Shown here piece after piece: positions 9,317 to 18,318 of a stretch of 64,000 bases of DNA. Source of the DNA: Candidatus Baltobacteraceae bacterium (GTDB taxonomy: Bacteria > Vulcanimicrobiota > Vulcanimicrobiia > Vulcanimicrobiales > Vulcanimicrobiaceae); NCBI GenBank assembly GCA_036559195.1, contig DATBTN010000045.1, positions 1-64,000 on the forward strand. Reading direction: 5' to 3'. How positions within the stretch are numbered: the first letter of the stretch is position 1; every line of letters begins with the position of its first letter. The notes beneath the pieces are model-generated. The model was not told the DNA's origin, did not search any database, and saw nothing but the letters and a program-made list of their open reading frames with translations. The translations under genes and the position numbers were made by a program.

Positions 9317-11517
9317 GTACCATCATCGCGGGCCCCGCCGGCAGCGGCAAATCGACGGAACTCGCTCGACGCATTCGGGCGGCTCGGCTGGAAGGTTCGG
9401 CGCCGATCGTCCTCGGCTCGTCGGAACCCTCGCTCGAGGCTCTGCGGGAAAAACTCGACGGCGACGCCGCGCACGCCGAGACCATCGACCGCTTCGCGCT
9501 GCGTCTCTTGCGCGACGCCCCGTCGAGCGGGCTCGAGCGCCCCCTGGAGCTAATCGACGACGTTGCGGCCGCGGTGATTTTCGAACGCGCGGCGGCTCCG
9601 CTGCTCACGCTCGAATGGGCCGAGTTCGTCGAGGCTCAGGTCGATCCCGAGGTGCCCGGATTGCGCGCGCCGTCGCGTTTTCTCGAGGCGGCGTTTCGCC
9701 TGATCCGCAAATTGCGTTCCGCGCAGATCGCGCCCGACGCGTTTCTGCAGAGCGCCCTCACGGGTGCCGCCGCGTTCTACGCGCAACCGCCGAATCTCGC
9801 GCACCCCGATCTGCTCTTCTACACCAAGGACAGCTATCGCGATTCGCTCGACGTATCGGCGGCGGAGCTGCAGCGTCAGTATCGTCGCGAAATCGATCTC
9901 GCCAAGATCCTCGCCAAACTTTATGCTTCCTATCTCGATTTGCTCGTCTCACACGGATGTTTGACCGCCCGCGACGCCGTCGCGGAGGCGACGCGGGTGC
10001 TGCACGAACGGCCCGCCGAAGCCGCGGCGGTTCGCGAACGTTACCCCGTCGCGTTCGTCGACGACGCACAAGATTTGAGCCTCGGTGAGCTCGAACTGCT
10101 CAAAGCCGTCTACGGCGACGGGCTCGACGGCGTCACGCTCGCGGGCGATGCGAACTCGGCAACCGAACGCTTTCGCGGCGCGCGTCCCGATCGCGTCTTT
10201 GCCGTTGCGGGCGAACGCGTCGACCTCGTGGATCAGCATCGCAGCCCCTTCGCGCTCGAGTTGGCGGCAAACCATTTGGCGGGAAGCGCGGCGCGCGTGC
10301 CGATTTCGGCGTCGGCCGAAGTGGGACTCTCGCTCTTTCGCGCGGCGACCCGGCGCGCCGAGACGCAGTACATCAGCGAATACGCGATCGAACTACTCGC
10401 GGCCGGCGCAGCGCACGACGACATCGTCATCCTCTTTCGCTCGGTCGCAAACGTTCGCGCGTACGAAGAGGCGCTGCTCGATCGAAACGTCTGCGTTGAG
10501 ATCGTCGGCGATCTCAATTTGTTCCTCCAGCCGGCCGCGCTCGACGCGCTCGCGCTCTTGTGGAACGTGCACGATCCGTATCGTCACGATCTGCTGCTGC
10601 GTACGCTCTCGGGCCCGGCATTCGCTCTCTCCGATGCGTCGCTCTACACGCTCTGTAACGAACCGCCCGACGCGCAGGCGATGCTCTTTGAATCCGAGCA
10701 GCCCGAAAGTACCCGCGCGGGCCGCTGGGACGCCAAGCGCGATCTGCGGCTCGGATGGAACGTGACGCGCGGCGACCAGGACGCACAGTTGACCGTGCCG
10801 GCGCGCGAACGGCTTCTGCGCTTTCGCGCGCTGCGCACGTCGTGGGTTCGCGCTTCACGCTCGCTCTCGCTGCCCGATCTCGCACGCGCGATCTGGGACG
10901 AAGGTTTGGCACGCGCCGGCGATGCCGGGTCGGCGCGAGCGGATCGCCAGCAGCGCGTTCTGCGGCGTTTGCTCGACCGGATCGACGCATTTGCGGGATC
11001 CCATCCCGACGCGTCGCTCGGCGAGTTTCTCGAGTACGCCGACGCGCGGGCGCAGAGCGATCTAGAGGCCTGCGAGTCGTCAACCGGGCCTGGCGCGGTC
11101 CGAATCATGAGCATCGATGCCGCGCGCGGTCACGAATTCGACCACGTCGTCCTGCCGAACGTTCGGGCCGGCGCGTTTCCACGCTGGTACGCGCCGGATG
11201 CGTTCCTCTACAGTCCGAGCCTGGGAATGATCGCGAAAGAAAACGCCGGCGATGCGGTGGCGGCGCGCACCGCGAAGTTCACGTATTACATGTTCCGCAC
11301 CAAAGCTCGCGAGCAGTACAACAAGGAAGAGCGTCGCGCGTTCGTCTACGCGCTGCGGCGCGCGCGGCGTACGGCGCTCGTCACGTCGAGCGAACGATCC
11401 ACTCGCGGGATCACGGCCCCCGAATTCTTGACGGAACTTCAGAAGGCGGCCATCCCCGGAGCGATCGACCGTTCGGATCGCTGGCGCCCCGCTCGCACGG
11501 TCTATTCGGTTGGATAA
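9313..11517 (+). CDS. UvrD/Rep-like (superfamily 1) helicase partner of the nuclease
   Basis: 734 aa. Motif I GPAGSGKST (residues 7-15), a shortened region before motif II VAFVDDAQD (about 250), motif III-like LAGDAN, motif IV-like DQHRSPF, and late motifs MSIDAARGHEFDHVVLPN and ALRRARRTALVTSS (motifs V and VI). This is the pattern of an SF1A DNA translocase such as AddA/AdnB, but at about 730 aa it is shorter than AddA and has no fused nuclease. In motif II the usual DE is DD. Coupled to the upstream nuclease by ATGA. The following acetyltransferase starts 3 nt later. Confidence 0.85.
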   Translation: MSTIIAGPAGSGKSTELARRIRAARLEGSAPIVLGSSEPSLEALREKLDGDAAHAETIDRFALRLLRDAPSSGLERPLELIDDVAAAVIFERAAAPLLTLEWAEFVEAQVDPEVPGLRAPSRFLEAAFRLIRKLRSAQIAPDAFLQSALTGAAAFYAQPPNLAHPDLLFYTKDSYRDSLDVSAAELQRQYRREIDLAKILAKLYASYLDLLVSHGCLTARDAVAEATRVLHERPAEAAAVRERYPVAFVDDAQDLSLGELELLKAVYGDGLDGVTLAGDANSATERFRGARPDRVFAVAGERVDLVDQHRSPFALELAANHLAGSAARVPISASAEVGLSLFRAATRRAETQYISEYAIELLAAGAAHDDIVILFRSVANVRAYEEALLDRNVCVEIVGDLNLFLQPAALDALALLWNVHDPYRHDLLLRTLSGPAFALSDASLYTLCNEPPDAQAMLFESEQPESTRAGRWDAKRDLRLGWNVTRGDQDAQLTVPARERLLRFRALRTSWVRASRSLSLPDLARAIWDEGLARAGDAGSARADRQQRVLRRLLDRIDAFAGSHPDASLGEFLEYADARAQSDLEACESSTGPGAVRIMSIDAARGHEFDHVVLPNVRAGAFPRWYAPDAFLYSPSLGMIAKENAGDAVAARTAKFTYYMFRTKAREQYNKEERRAFVYALRRARRTALVTSSERSTRGITAPEFLTELQKAAIPGAIDRSDRWRPARTVYSVG

Positions 11518-11520
11518 GCA

Positions 11521-12480
11521 GTGAAACTACAGGAGATCCCGGCCGCTTCCTACGCGGAGCGCGTTTTGCCGCAGACGGCGGAGTTGTGGGCGAACGGGCG
11601 CAGTCACGACGCGTACATCGCGCAAACGCTCGAGATTGCCGGCTCGACATACGGCAAGCGCTCGTACCGAACGTTTGGGTTGTACGATGGCGAACGGCTG
11701 CTGGCATCCTTCAAGCGGTACGATCGCGTCGTACGCTTGGAGAATCAGCGGTTACACGCCGTCGGCATCGGTGCGGTCTTCACGCCCCCGCCCGAACGCG
11801 GCCGGGGTTTCGCGAGCGCGATGCTCGCGCTCGCGCTCGACGAGGCCCGGTCGGCGGGAGTAGACTTCGCCTATCTCTTTTCCGATATTCATCCGCAATT
11901 CTATAAGGCGATCGGATTCGTCGAGCTTCCATCGCGCTCGATATCCGTTCGTTCCGACGCTCTCGACGGCGGCCGGATCGAGGTAACCGCCGCCGGAGAT
12001 CGGGATTGGACGGGCGTGCGCAAGTGTTTCGAGGAGCAAGCGCAGCGCCGTGCGTGGGGTTTCGAACGTTCGCCGATCGTGTGGGATTGGGTTCGAATGC
12101 GTATTCGACACGGATCCGAGCATGCCACCGGAGCGCCGACCAATCTCGTCGTTCATCGTAACCGCCGCGTCGTCGCTTACGTGCTCGGGCAACGCGAACC
12201 GGTTCGCGATTGCTACGTCGTCGATGAGTTCGGATTTGCCGACGACGACGCAAAAGCGATGATCCCGCGCTTGCTGCGCGGCGCCGCGGGCGATTTGCGG
12301 CGCATCACCGGCTGGCTGCCTCCCGAAATAACGCGCGACCTGCTCCCGCGTGGATCCGTCCGCAAGCGAACCGACGCGATTTGGATGGCGGCACCGCTTA
12401 CAACGCCCGGTGCCACCTTCGTGCGCCTAGCCCAAGTGCCGGCCGCAAGCGACGGCGTTTGGAGCACGGACCACATCTAG
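11521..12480 (+). CDS. GNAT family N-acetyltransferase (Eis-like two-domain arrangement)
   Basis: 319 aa, GTG start. The first half has a GNAT fold with the CoA loop region ERGRGFASAML (about 98-108) and the FSDIHPQFYKAIGF motif typical of acetyltransferases with a following second domain. The second half looks like a degenerate second GNAT plus a small C-terminal beta domain, as in Eis-like proteins. The acceptor is unknown. It begins 3 nt after the helicase stop, so it is probably co-transcribed with the nuclease/helicase pair, and it overlaps dinB tail-to-tail by 4 nt. Confidence 0.75.
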   Translation: MKLQEIPAASYAERVLPQTAELWANGRSHDAYIAQTLEIAGSTYGKRSYRTFGLYDGERLLASFKRYDRVVRLENQRLHAVGIGAVFTPPPERGRGFASAMLALALDEARSAGVDFAYLFSDIHPQFYKAIGFVELPSRSISVRSDALDGGRIEVTAAGDRDWTGVRKCFEEQAQRRAWGFERSPIVWDWVRMRIRHGSEHATGAPTNLVVHRNRRVVAYVLGQREPVRDCYVVDEFGFADDDAKAMIPRLLRGAAGDLRRITGWLPPEITRDLLPRGSVRKRTDAIWMAAPLTTPGATFVRLAQVPAASDGVWSTDHI

Positions 12481-13523
12481 GTCTCGAACAGGCTAGCCTG
12501 TTGAGGTCCTCCGAGTTCGAGTGAGGCGGCGCGAGTACCGATCAGCCGCACCGGGGAGCGACGCAAATTCGCTCGGTCGAGGCAGTACGCGGCAGCCGCG
12601 AAGATGCGCTCGGCATCCATCGTCGGCTCGGCTAAGTTCGTCTGCCGGCCGAGAATGGCGAAGTCGCCCGTTTTTATTTTGATGCCGATCGTGCGCGCGC
12701 AGAGTCCGTCTCGCGCGAGTTTCTCGGCGAGTTCGTTCGACTGCACGCGCAGAATATCGAGCAGCACGCGCTCGTCGCGCACGTCGTATTCGAAGGTCTC
12801 TTCGGTCGAGATCGATTTCGTCTCGCGCTCGGACTCGACGCGGCGCGGATCGATACCGCGCGCGAGTTGGCGCAGCTCCGCACCCCAGTTTCCGAAAATC
12901 GCGCGCGCCTGCAGTTCGTCGAGCGCGGCGACGTCACCGATCGTTGCGATGCCGCGTCGCGCGAGTCGCGCTTGCGTCTTCGGTCCGACGCCCCACAGGC
13001 GGCCGACCGGCAGCCCGGCAAGAAACGCCTCTTCTTCGCCGGGCGCGAGCGCTTGCAGCCCGTTGGGTTTTGCCGAATCCGAGAGAATCTTGGCGACCAT
13101 CTTGCCGCTGGCAACGCCGGCGCTTACGGTAAGGCCGGTTTCGTTCAGCACCTCGGCGCGAACCACGCGCGCTAACTCGATGGCCTCGTTTAGCGGCATC
13201 GCACCGAAGTCGATGAAGGCTTCGTCGAACGAAAGCCCCTCGACGGCGTGGCCCCGGCGCCGAAAGATCGCAAAGATGTCGTGGGAGGCGGCGCGATATT
13301 TCGCCATATTCGGCGCTACGACCACGAGTTGCGGGCACGCTGTCAGCGCCTTGTACAGTGGGAGCGCCGAACGCACGCCAAACGGTCGCGCTTCGTAGGA
13401 CGCCGTCAACACGACGGCCCGCCGGCTGCTCCCGGCGACCGCCATCGGTTTCCCGCGCAGCGTGGGATCGTCGCGAATCTCCACGCTAGCGTAAAAAGCA
13501 TCGACATCAAAATGCGCGATCAC
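12477..13523 (-). CDS. dinB: DNA polymerase IV (Y family)
   Basis: Translesion polymerase. 348 aa. Catalytic sites: HFDVDAFYASVE at the N terminus (first metal Asp) and LSFDEAFIDF (second Asp-Glu pair). Helix-hairpin-helix region WGVGPKTQARL, a little-finger domain after it, and a C-terminal QASLFET which matches the QxxLF beta-clamp binding motif. ATG start and family-typical length. Upstream sits a repeat array, so its promoter region is partly occupied by repeats. Confidence 0.95.
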   Translation of the reverse strand: MIAHFDVDAFYASVEIRDDPTLRGKPMAVAGSSRRAVVLTASYEARPFGVRSALPLYKALTACPQLVVVAPNMAKYRAASHDIFAIFRRRGHAVEGLSFDEAFIDFGAMPLNEAIELARVVRAEVLNETGLTVSAGVASGKMVAKILSDSAKPNGLQALAPGEEEAFLAGLPVGRLWGVGPKTQARLARRGIATIGDVAALDELQARAIFGNWGAELRQLARGIDPRRVESERETKSISTEETFEYDVRDERVLLDILRVQSNELAEKLARDGLCARTIGIKIKTGDFAILGRQTNLAEPTMDAERIFAAAAYCLDRANLRRSPVRLIGTRAASLELGGPQQASLFET

Positions 13524-13546
13524 ATACGCCTCTGATCACGACGTGC

Positions 13547-13802
13547 ATCCTTCGACAAGCTCAGGATGACAAGGGGGTTCTTTTTTTTTGTCATGCTGAG
13601 CCTGTCGAAGCATGAGCCTGTCGAAGCATGAGCCTGTCGAAGCATGAGCCTGTCGAAGCATGAGCCTGTCGAAGCATGAGCTTTGTCGTCCTTCGACAGG
13701 CTCAGGATGACAAGGGGGTTCTTTTTTTTTGTCATGCTGAGCCTGTCGAAGCATGAGCTTGTCGAAGCATGAGCTTGTCGAAGCATGAGCTTTGTCGAAG
13801 CC
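13547..13802. repeat. Repeat array: inverted pairs plus 16-bp tandem units
   Basis: Two copies of an inverted pair, CTTCGACARGCTCAGGATGAC ... GTCATGCTGAGCCTGTCGAAG (about 22-bp arms with one mismatch), each enclosing AAGGGGGTTCT and a run of T. Between and after them a 16-bp unit, CATGAGCYTGTCGAAG, is repeated at least five times and then three times. This fills the whole gap between dinB and nfo. It is not coding. The same core recurs near 26.5, 52 and 58.7 kb. Confidence 0.9.
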
Positions 13803-13820
13803 GTGCGTGGGTGCATTTTT

Positions 13821-14672
13821 TTACACGGGGGCGCCGGCTCCGGTGAAGATGGCTTTGATGGTTTCCATGTTGCGCAGGTCGTCGGCTTCTTCGCCTGGGG
13901 TTTCGAGAATCGCGGTTTTTTCGCGCAGTTCGGTGCGGGTTGCGAGCGCGCGAAATCCCTCGAAACCGATGAGGCCTTCGCCGATGTGGTGATGGCGGTC
14001 GCGATTTCCGCCGAGCGGAATCTCCGTGTCGTTAAAGTGAAACATGTGGAGCCGGTCGAGCCCGATCGCTTCGGCGGCTTCGTCGATGAAGGCGTCGACG
14101 CCGCGCTGCGAGTTAATTTCGTATCCCGCCGCCCACGCGTGGGCCGTGTCGAGACATACGCCGAGTTGCGGGTGATCGAGCGTTTTAACGAATCGGCCCA
14201 ACTCTTCGAGCGTGCCGCCGCAGAGCGTGCCCGCACCGGCGGAGTTTTCCATCACGAGATAGACGTTCGGAGGAATGCCCTCGAGCGCGGCTTCGAGCAG
14301 CCGGCAAGCGGCGGCGAATCCCTCGCTGCGATCGCGCTTGCCGTACGATCCGAGATGGGTGTTGACGTAGCGAATGCCGGCGATCCCGGCAACTTCGATA
14401 TCGTGTTTGAGCAATCGCAGCGACCCCTCGCAGATTTTTGGATCTTCGCTCGCGAGGTTGATCAGATAGGGCGTGTGGATGACGCACGGATCGATGCCCG
14501 CGGCGATTCGCAGCGTTTTGAACGCTTCGAGCGACGGGCGATCCGGCGCCGAGGTGCGGTAACTGCGCGGGTTGCTCGAGAAAATCTGCAGCGCCGTACA
14601 GCCAACGCGTTTGGCGTAGTCGATTGCGGCAGCATAGCCGCCGGAAACGCGCACGTGCACGCCGAGCCGCAT
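13821..14672 (-). CDS. nfo: Endonuclease IV (AP endonuclease)
   Basis: Zinc-dependent AP endonuclease of base excision repair. 283 aa. Conserved order: LGVHVRVSGGY, QIFSSNPRSY, IHTPYLINLAS, NTHLGSYG, VMENSAGAG (metal Glu), GVCLDTAHAWAAGY (Asp/His), MFHFNDTEIPLGGNRDRHHHIGEG (contains several metal His), and ILETPG near the end. ATG start and full family length. It lies upstream of the repeat array and dinB on the same strand. Confidence 0.94.
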   Translation of the reverse strand: MRLGVHVRVSGGYAAAIDYAKRVGCTALQIFSSNPRSYRTSAPDRPSLEAFKTLRIAAGIDPCVIHTPYLINLASEDPKICEGSLRLLKHDIEVAGIAGIRYVNTHLGSYGKRDRSEGFAAACRLLEAALEGIPPNVYLVMENSAGAGTLCGGTLEELGRFVKTLDHPQLGVCLDTAHAWAAGYEINSQRGVDAFIDEAAEAIGLDRLHMFHFNDTEIPLGGNRDRHHHIGEGLIGFEGFRALATRTELREKTAILETPGEEADDLRNMETIKAIFTGAGAPV

Positions 14673-14777
14673 CTTAAAACTTCTTTCCGAGATAGAGGTA
14701 CTGCATGTAAGCTAGCGGTATCGCGCCGCCAGTACGATTAGCCGCGTATGCGTCGGCCAGCGGAGAAAAGTCCGGCG

Positions 14778-15431
14778 TCATTGCTGGCTCGTTGGTTCTT
14801 CCGCCGTCTCGGTAGGGGGGGCGTCGGAATCGGCCGGAACGTTCGCCGTAATGTTCGCCGTCAGCAGGTCGAGTTCGAGGGGCTGCCCTTGTTCGAGTTC
14901 CATTTCGGGGAGATCGTCGAGCGAGCGCAGTCCGAAGGACTCGAGAAACTCCGGCGTCGTCTTGTAGAGCATCGGGCGGCCGACCACGTCTTTGCGGCCG
15001 GCTTCGGCAAGCAAGACCCGATCGAGCAGCGTCGAGACCACGCTATCGGAGGCCACTCCGCGAATCGCTTCGATCTCGCTCTTGGTAACGGGCTGCATGT
15101 ACGCGACGATCGCGAGCGTTTCGAGCGCGGGCGTCGAGAGATTGCTTTTCGGGGGCAGCAAGTACGCCTCGACCGCCTCGCGCGCGAGCGGAGCGCTAGC
15201 GAAACGGTAGCCGCCCGCGATCTCGCGCAGCACGATGCCGCGATCCGCGTACTCCAATTCGATGCGCTGCAGGGTCGTCGCGATCTCGACTTCGGTCGCG
15301 TGCGTCAGTTTGGCGAGTTGTTTGATCGTGAGCGACTCGCTCGCGACGAAGAGCAGAGCCTCGATGGGGCGCTGCAGCCGCAGCACGGTCTCTTCGGTCT
15401 CATGCTGCTCTTGCGTTTCGGTTATCTGCAC
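14778..15431 (-). CDS. scpB: Segregation and condensation protein B
   Basis: Kleisin-interacting winged-helix subunit of the SMC-ScpAB condensin. 217 aa. Visible: IEALLFVASESLTIKQLA (first winged helix), ALETLAIVAYMQPVTKSEIEAIRG (second), GRPMLYKTTPEFLESFGL. The Glu-rich C-terminal tail is variable in the family. Starts 3 nt after the scpA stop. Confidence 0.95.
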   Translation of the reverse strand: MQITETQEQHETEETVLRLQRPIEALLFVASESLTIKQLAKLTHATEVEIATTLQRIELEYADRGIVLREIAGGYRFASAPLAREAVEAYLLPPKSNLSTPALETLAIVAYMQPVTKSEIEAIRGVASDSVVSTLLDRVLLAEAGRKDVVGRPMLYKTTPEFLESFGLRSLDDLPEMELEQGQPLELDLLTANITANVPADSDAPPTETAEEPTSQQ

Positions 15432-15434
15432 GTG

Positions 15435-16226
15435 TTACGTCCCAGCGGCGGCGGCGGCGGTGATCGGGAAAAGGCGGATGTCGTCGAACAGGTCGGGCTG
15501 CTCGTAACCGACGCGATGCCGCCGAATCAGTTCGAGAATCGCTAGAAACGTCACGATGATCGATTCGCGCGACATCCCAAGCTCTTTGCAGATCTCGCTG
15601 AAGAGCGCCTCGCCGTGTTCGCGAACGTGGCGCATGATGTAGTCCATGGAAGCCATTAGCGAAACCCGCTCGCGCGCGATCGTACGTTTCTCCGGGCGCG
15701 CGGCGCGCAACATCGCCAGAAAGGCTTTCGTCAGCTTATCCGGTTCGATGCGATAGCGTTGATGCATCTCGCCGATCGGATCGCCCGCGTCGCGATAGTA
15801 GAACGATGCGGCTTCCAACTGCCGGTTGCGCAGTTCCTGACCGACTTCGCGATACTTCGAATAGGCGATGAGCCGCTGGCGCAGGCGCTCTTCGACCTGT
15901 TCGGGCGATTCGTCATCGTCCTCTTGGAATTCGCTCGGTATCGGCGGCAGCAGCGCCTTCGACTTGAGAAAGAGCAGCGTCGCGGCAATGACTAGATACT
16001 CGGCAGCAACCTCGACGTCGAGCTCTTCCATCATCGAGATGTACGAGAGATATTGCGCCGCAACGGTCGCGAGCGGCACGGTCGCGATGTCGAGCTCGCG
16101 CTCCTTGACCAAATGCAGCAGCAGATCGAGCGGGCCGTCGAAGATCTCAAACGAAATGCGCAGCTTGCCCGCGTCCGCATCCGGCAAAGCCGGCTGCGTC
16201 TGCGCGATTACCCCGGTGGTGCTCAA
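15435..16226 (-). CDS. scpA: Segregation and condensation protein A (kleisin)
   Basis: Bridges SMC heads in condensin. 263 aa. N-terminal FEIFDGPLDLLLHLVKERELDI (kleisin SMC-neck part), middle EYLVIAATLLFLKSKALLPP and an acidic linker, and a C-terminal winged helix with SMDYIMRHVREHGEALFSEI. Start overlaps the nudix stop (ATGA), and scpB follows directly, giving the operon nudix-scpA-scpB. Confidence 0.95.
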   Translation of the reverse strand: MSTTGVIAQTQPALPDADAGKLRISFEIFDGPLDLLLHLVKERELDIATVPLATVAAQYLSYISMMEELDVEVAAEYLVIAATLLFLKSKALLPPIPSEFQEDDDESPEQVEERLRQRLIAYSKYREVGQELRNRQLEAASFYYRDAGDPIGEMHQRYRIEPDKLTKAFLAMLRAARPEKRTIARERVSLMASMDYIMRHVREHGEALFSEICKELGMSRESIIVTFLAILELIRRHRVGYEQPDLFDDIRLFPITAAAAAGT

Positions 16227-16702
16227 GAGCTTCTCTGGTCCGCCGTTCTCGCGACGAGCGGCACGTCGCCGAAGGCCGCGGGATTCGCGACCAGCGCGTC
16301 GAGCGCCATGTCGATCAGGCGTTTCTCGTTGACGTATTTCAGCGCTCGCTTCGCAGCTGCGATGTCGAACCAGCGTGCCTCGTCGACTTCGTGGTCGTGG
16401 TTAGCGGTGTCGCCCGAGAGATAGCGCATCAAGTAGAAGGTGACCGATTTCTTATGCTTCGCGCGACCGATGTAAAACCAGTACGAGATGTCGTTGAGCT
16501 TGGTGATGAGCTCGGCCCAGCAACCGGTCTCCTCGCGGACCTCGCGCAGTGCCGCCTGTTCGTGCGATTCGCGCGCCTCGAGATGCCCCTTCGGCAACGT
16601 CCAAATACGCGGCGAACCCCGCCCGATAAGCAGCGCGTCGTAGGACGACTCGCGTCGGCGAAGGACGAGTCCTCCGGCCGAAACCTCGTATTTGATCCGC
16701 AT
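16223..16702 (-). CDS. NUDIX hydrolase
   Basis: 159 aa. Nudix box from GHLEARESHE through AALREVREETG (about residues 39-61), with the catalytic REVREE core. The flanks VSAGGLVLRR and WTLPKGHLE are as in diadenosine polyphosphate or general nucleotide hydrolases of the MutT/Ap4A type. First gene of the scpAB operon. A weak hairpin (16727-16746) sits in the leader just before the start. The exact substrate cannot be read. Confidence 0.88.
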   Translation of the reverse strand: MRIKYEVSAGGLVLRRRESSYDALLIGRGSPRIWTLPKGHLEARESHEQAALREVREETGCWAELITKLNDISYWFYIGRAKHKKSVTFYLMRYLSGDTANHDHEVDEARWFDIAAAKRALKYVNEKRLIDMALDALVANPAAFGDVPLVARTADQRSS

Positions 16703-16761
16703 CGTTTTGCCCCTGAAGGACTGGAAAGGCGCCCCGTTTGGGTCGCCTTCTGATTACTGTA

Positions 16762-16767
16762 ATTATA
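16762..16767 (-). promoter_or_regulatory. Consensus -10 box (TATAAT) for the nudix-scpAB operon
   Basis: A perfect TATAAT on the minus strand, about 60 nt ahead of the nudix ATG, in the gap after gcvPB. No convincing -35 was found at 16-18 nt. Position and direction fit a promoter for the operon. Confidence 0.5.
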
Positions 16768-16812
16768 GCGGACCCCACCAAGAAGAGCCTGCTGGGAGGA
16801 GTATCCTTCTTC

Positions 16813-18318
16813 CTAGGACGAGGCTTCCCAGCGGAGGTCCGGCTGGCGGGCTGCCCGGGTCTCGTCGAGGCGGCCGACGACCGTATTGATCGGGGCGTCG
16901 AGGATCGACTGCGGGTTGGTCTTGGCCTCTTCAACGATCTCCCGCAAGGCGCTAATGAACTGGTCGAGCGTCTCCTTGGACTCGGTCTCGGTCGGCTCGA
17001 TCATCAGACATTCGGGCACGATGAGGGGGAAGTACATCGTCGGTGCCATGAAGCCCCGGTCGAGCAGCGCCTTAGCGATGTCGAGTGCCTTGACGCCGGT
17101 CGCCTTCTTGAGTTCTTGCGCCGAGGCGACGAACTCGTGCCGGCAAATCTCGTCGTAAGGGGTCTCCAAGAAGTCGCGGACGTTCACGCGGATGTAGTTC
17201 GCGTTGAGCACTGCGAGCTGCGAGACTTTGGTGAGGCCTTCGGCGCCGTTTGCGTAAATGTAGGCGAGCGCGCGAACCGCGTGGGCGAAGTTCGACCAAA
17301 AAGAACGCATCGGACCGATCGACTTAGGCCGATCGAAGTCGAGCCGGAAGGCGAGTTGGTCGCTCGGCGCCGTCTTGGGGTCGCCGTTGGATCGCTTGGC
17401 GGCTACCACGTAGGGCGTCGGCAGATACTCGACGAGATGCTTGGCGACGCCGACCGGACCGTGCCCGGCCCCACCGCCGCCGTGCGGGATGGTAAACGTT
17501 TTGTGCAGATTGAGATGCATGAGGTCGAAGCCCATGTCGCCGGGGCGCGCGTTACCCATGAGCGCGTTGGCATTCGCTCCGTCGTAGTACATCAAGCCGC
17601 CGACCGCGTGAACCGCCTGCGCGATCTCGCGAATGTGGTCTTCAAAAAGTCCGAGCGTGTTCGGATTAGTCATCATGCAGACCGCGGTGTCCGGACCGAT
17701 GGCCTTCTTCAACTCGTCGACGCTCACGCGCCCGCGCTCGTCGCTCTTTAGCGAGATCACTTTGAATCCGCACATCGCCGCCGAGGCCGGGTTGGTACCG
17801 TGCGCGGTGTCGGGGACGATCACCTTATCGCGCGCGATCTCGCCGCGCTCTCTAAAGTACTTCTTCGCGATGAGCAGCGCCGCGAGCTCCGCGTGCGCGC
17901 CGGCTGCGGGATTGAGCGAAAACGCCGCCATGCCGAAGAGCGAGCACAGACTGTGTTCGAGCTCCCACATGATCTGCAGCGCACCCTGCGCCAGTTCGTC
18001 GGGCGTCCACGGGTGCAGGTCGCGCAGCCCCGGCAGGTTCGCCATCGCGTCGTTGACGCGCGGATTGTACTTCATCGTGCACGACCCGAGCGGATAGAAG
18101 CCTAGATCGATGCCGAACGTGCGCTGCGAGAGTCGCGTAAAATGCCGCACGACGTCCAACTCGCTATTATCGGGAAGCGGCAACTCGTCGCGCAGCAGAT
18201 TCGCCGGCAGAAAATCGCTCAGCGGATCGCCGGGATCGACGTAGGCATTCGCGCGCCCTTCCTGGCCGAGTTCGAAAATGACCGGAGTGGCGGTGTGATC
18301 AGACGCGAGCCGGGACAT
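16813..18318 (-). CDS. gcvPB: Glycine dehydrogenase (decarboxylating) subunit 2
   Basis: C-terminal half of the split P protein of the glycine cleavage system; it carries the PLP lysine. 501 aa. Motifs: GFYPLGSCTMKYNPR, HGTNPASAAMCG, MMTNPNTLGLFE, YYDGANANALMG, and the PLP lysine in LNLHKTFTIPHGGGG. Overlaps gcvPA by 20 nt. Last gene of the glycine cleavage operon. Confidence 0.97.
   Translation of the reverse strand: MSRLASDHTATPVIFELGQEGRANAYVDPGDPLSDFLPANLLRDELPLPDNSELDVVRHFTRLSQRTFGIDLGFYPLGSCTMKYNPRVNDAMANLPGLRDLHPWTPDELAQGALQIMWELEHSLCSLFGMAAFSLNPAAGAHAELAALLIAKKYFRERGEIARDKVIVPDTAHGTNPASAAMCGFKVISLKSDERGRVSVDELKKAIGPDTAVCMMTNPNTLGLFEDHIREIAQAVHAVGGLMYYDGANANALMGNARPGDMGFDLMHLNLHKTFTIPHGGGGAGHGPVGVAKHLVEYLPTPYVVAAKRSNGDPKTAPSDQLAFRLDFDRPKSIGPMRSFWSNFAHAVRALAYIYANGAEGLTKVSQLAVLNANYIRVNVRDFLETPYDEICRHEFVASAQELKKATGVKALDIAKALLDRGFMAPTMYFPLIVPECLMIEPTETESKETLDQFISALREIVEEAKTNPQSILDAPINTVVGRLDETRAARQPDLRWEASS

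Noticed and set aside
13575-13735. T runs as terminators
   Set aside because: They are T-rich only on the plus strand, where no gene lies upstream; they belong to the repeat pairs.
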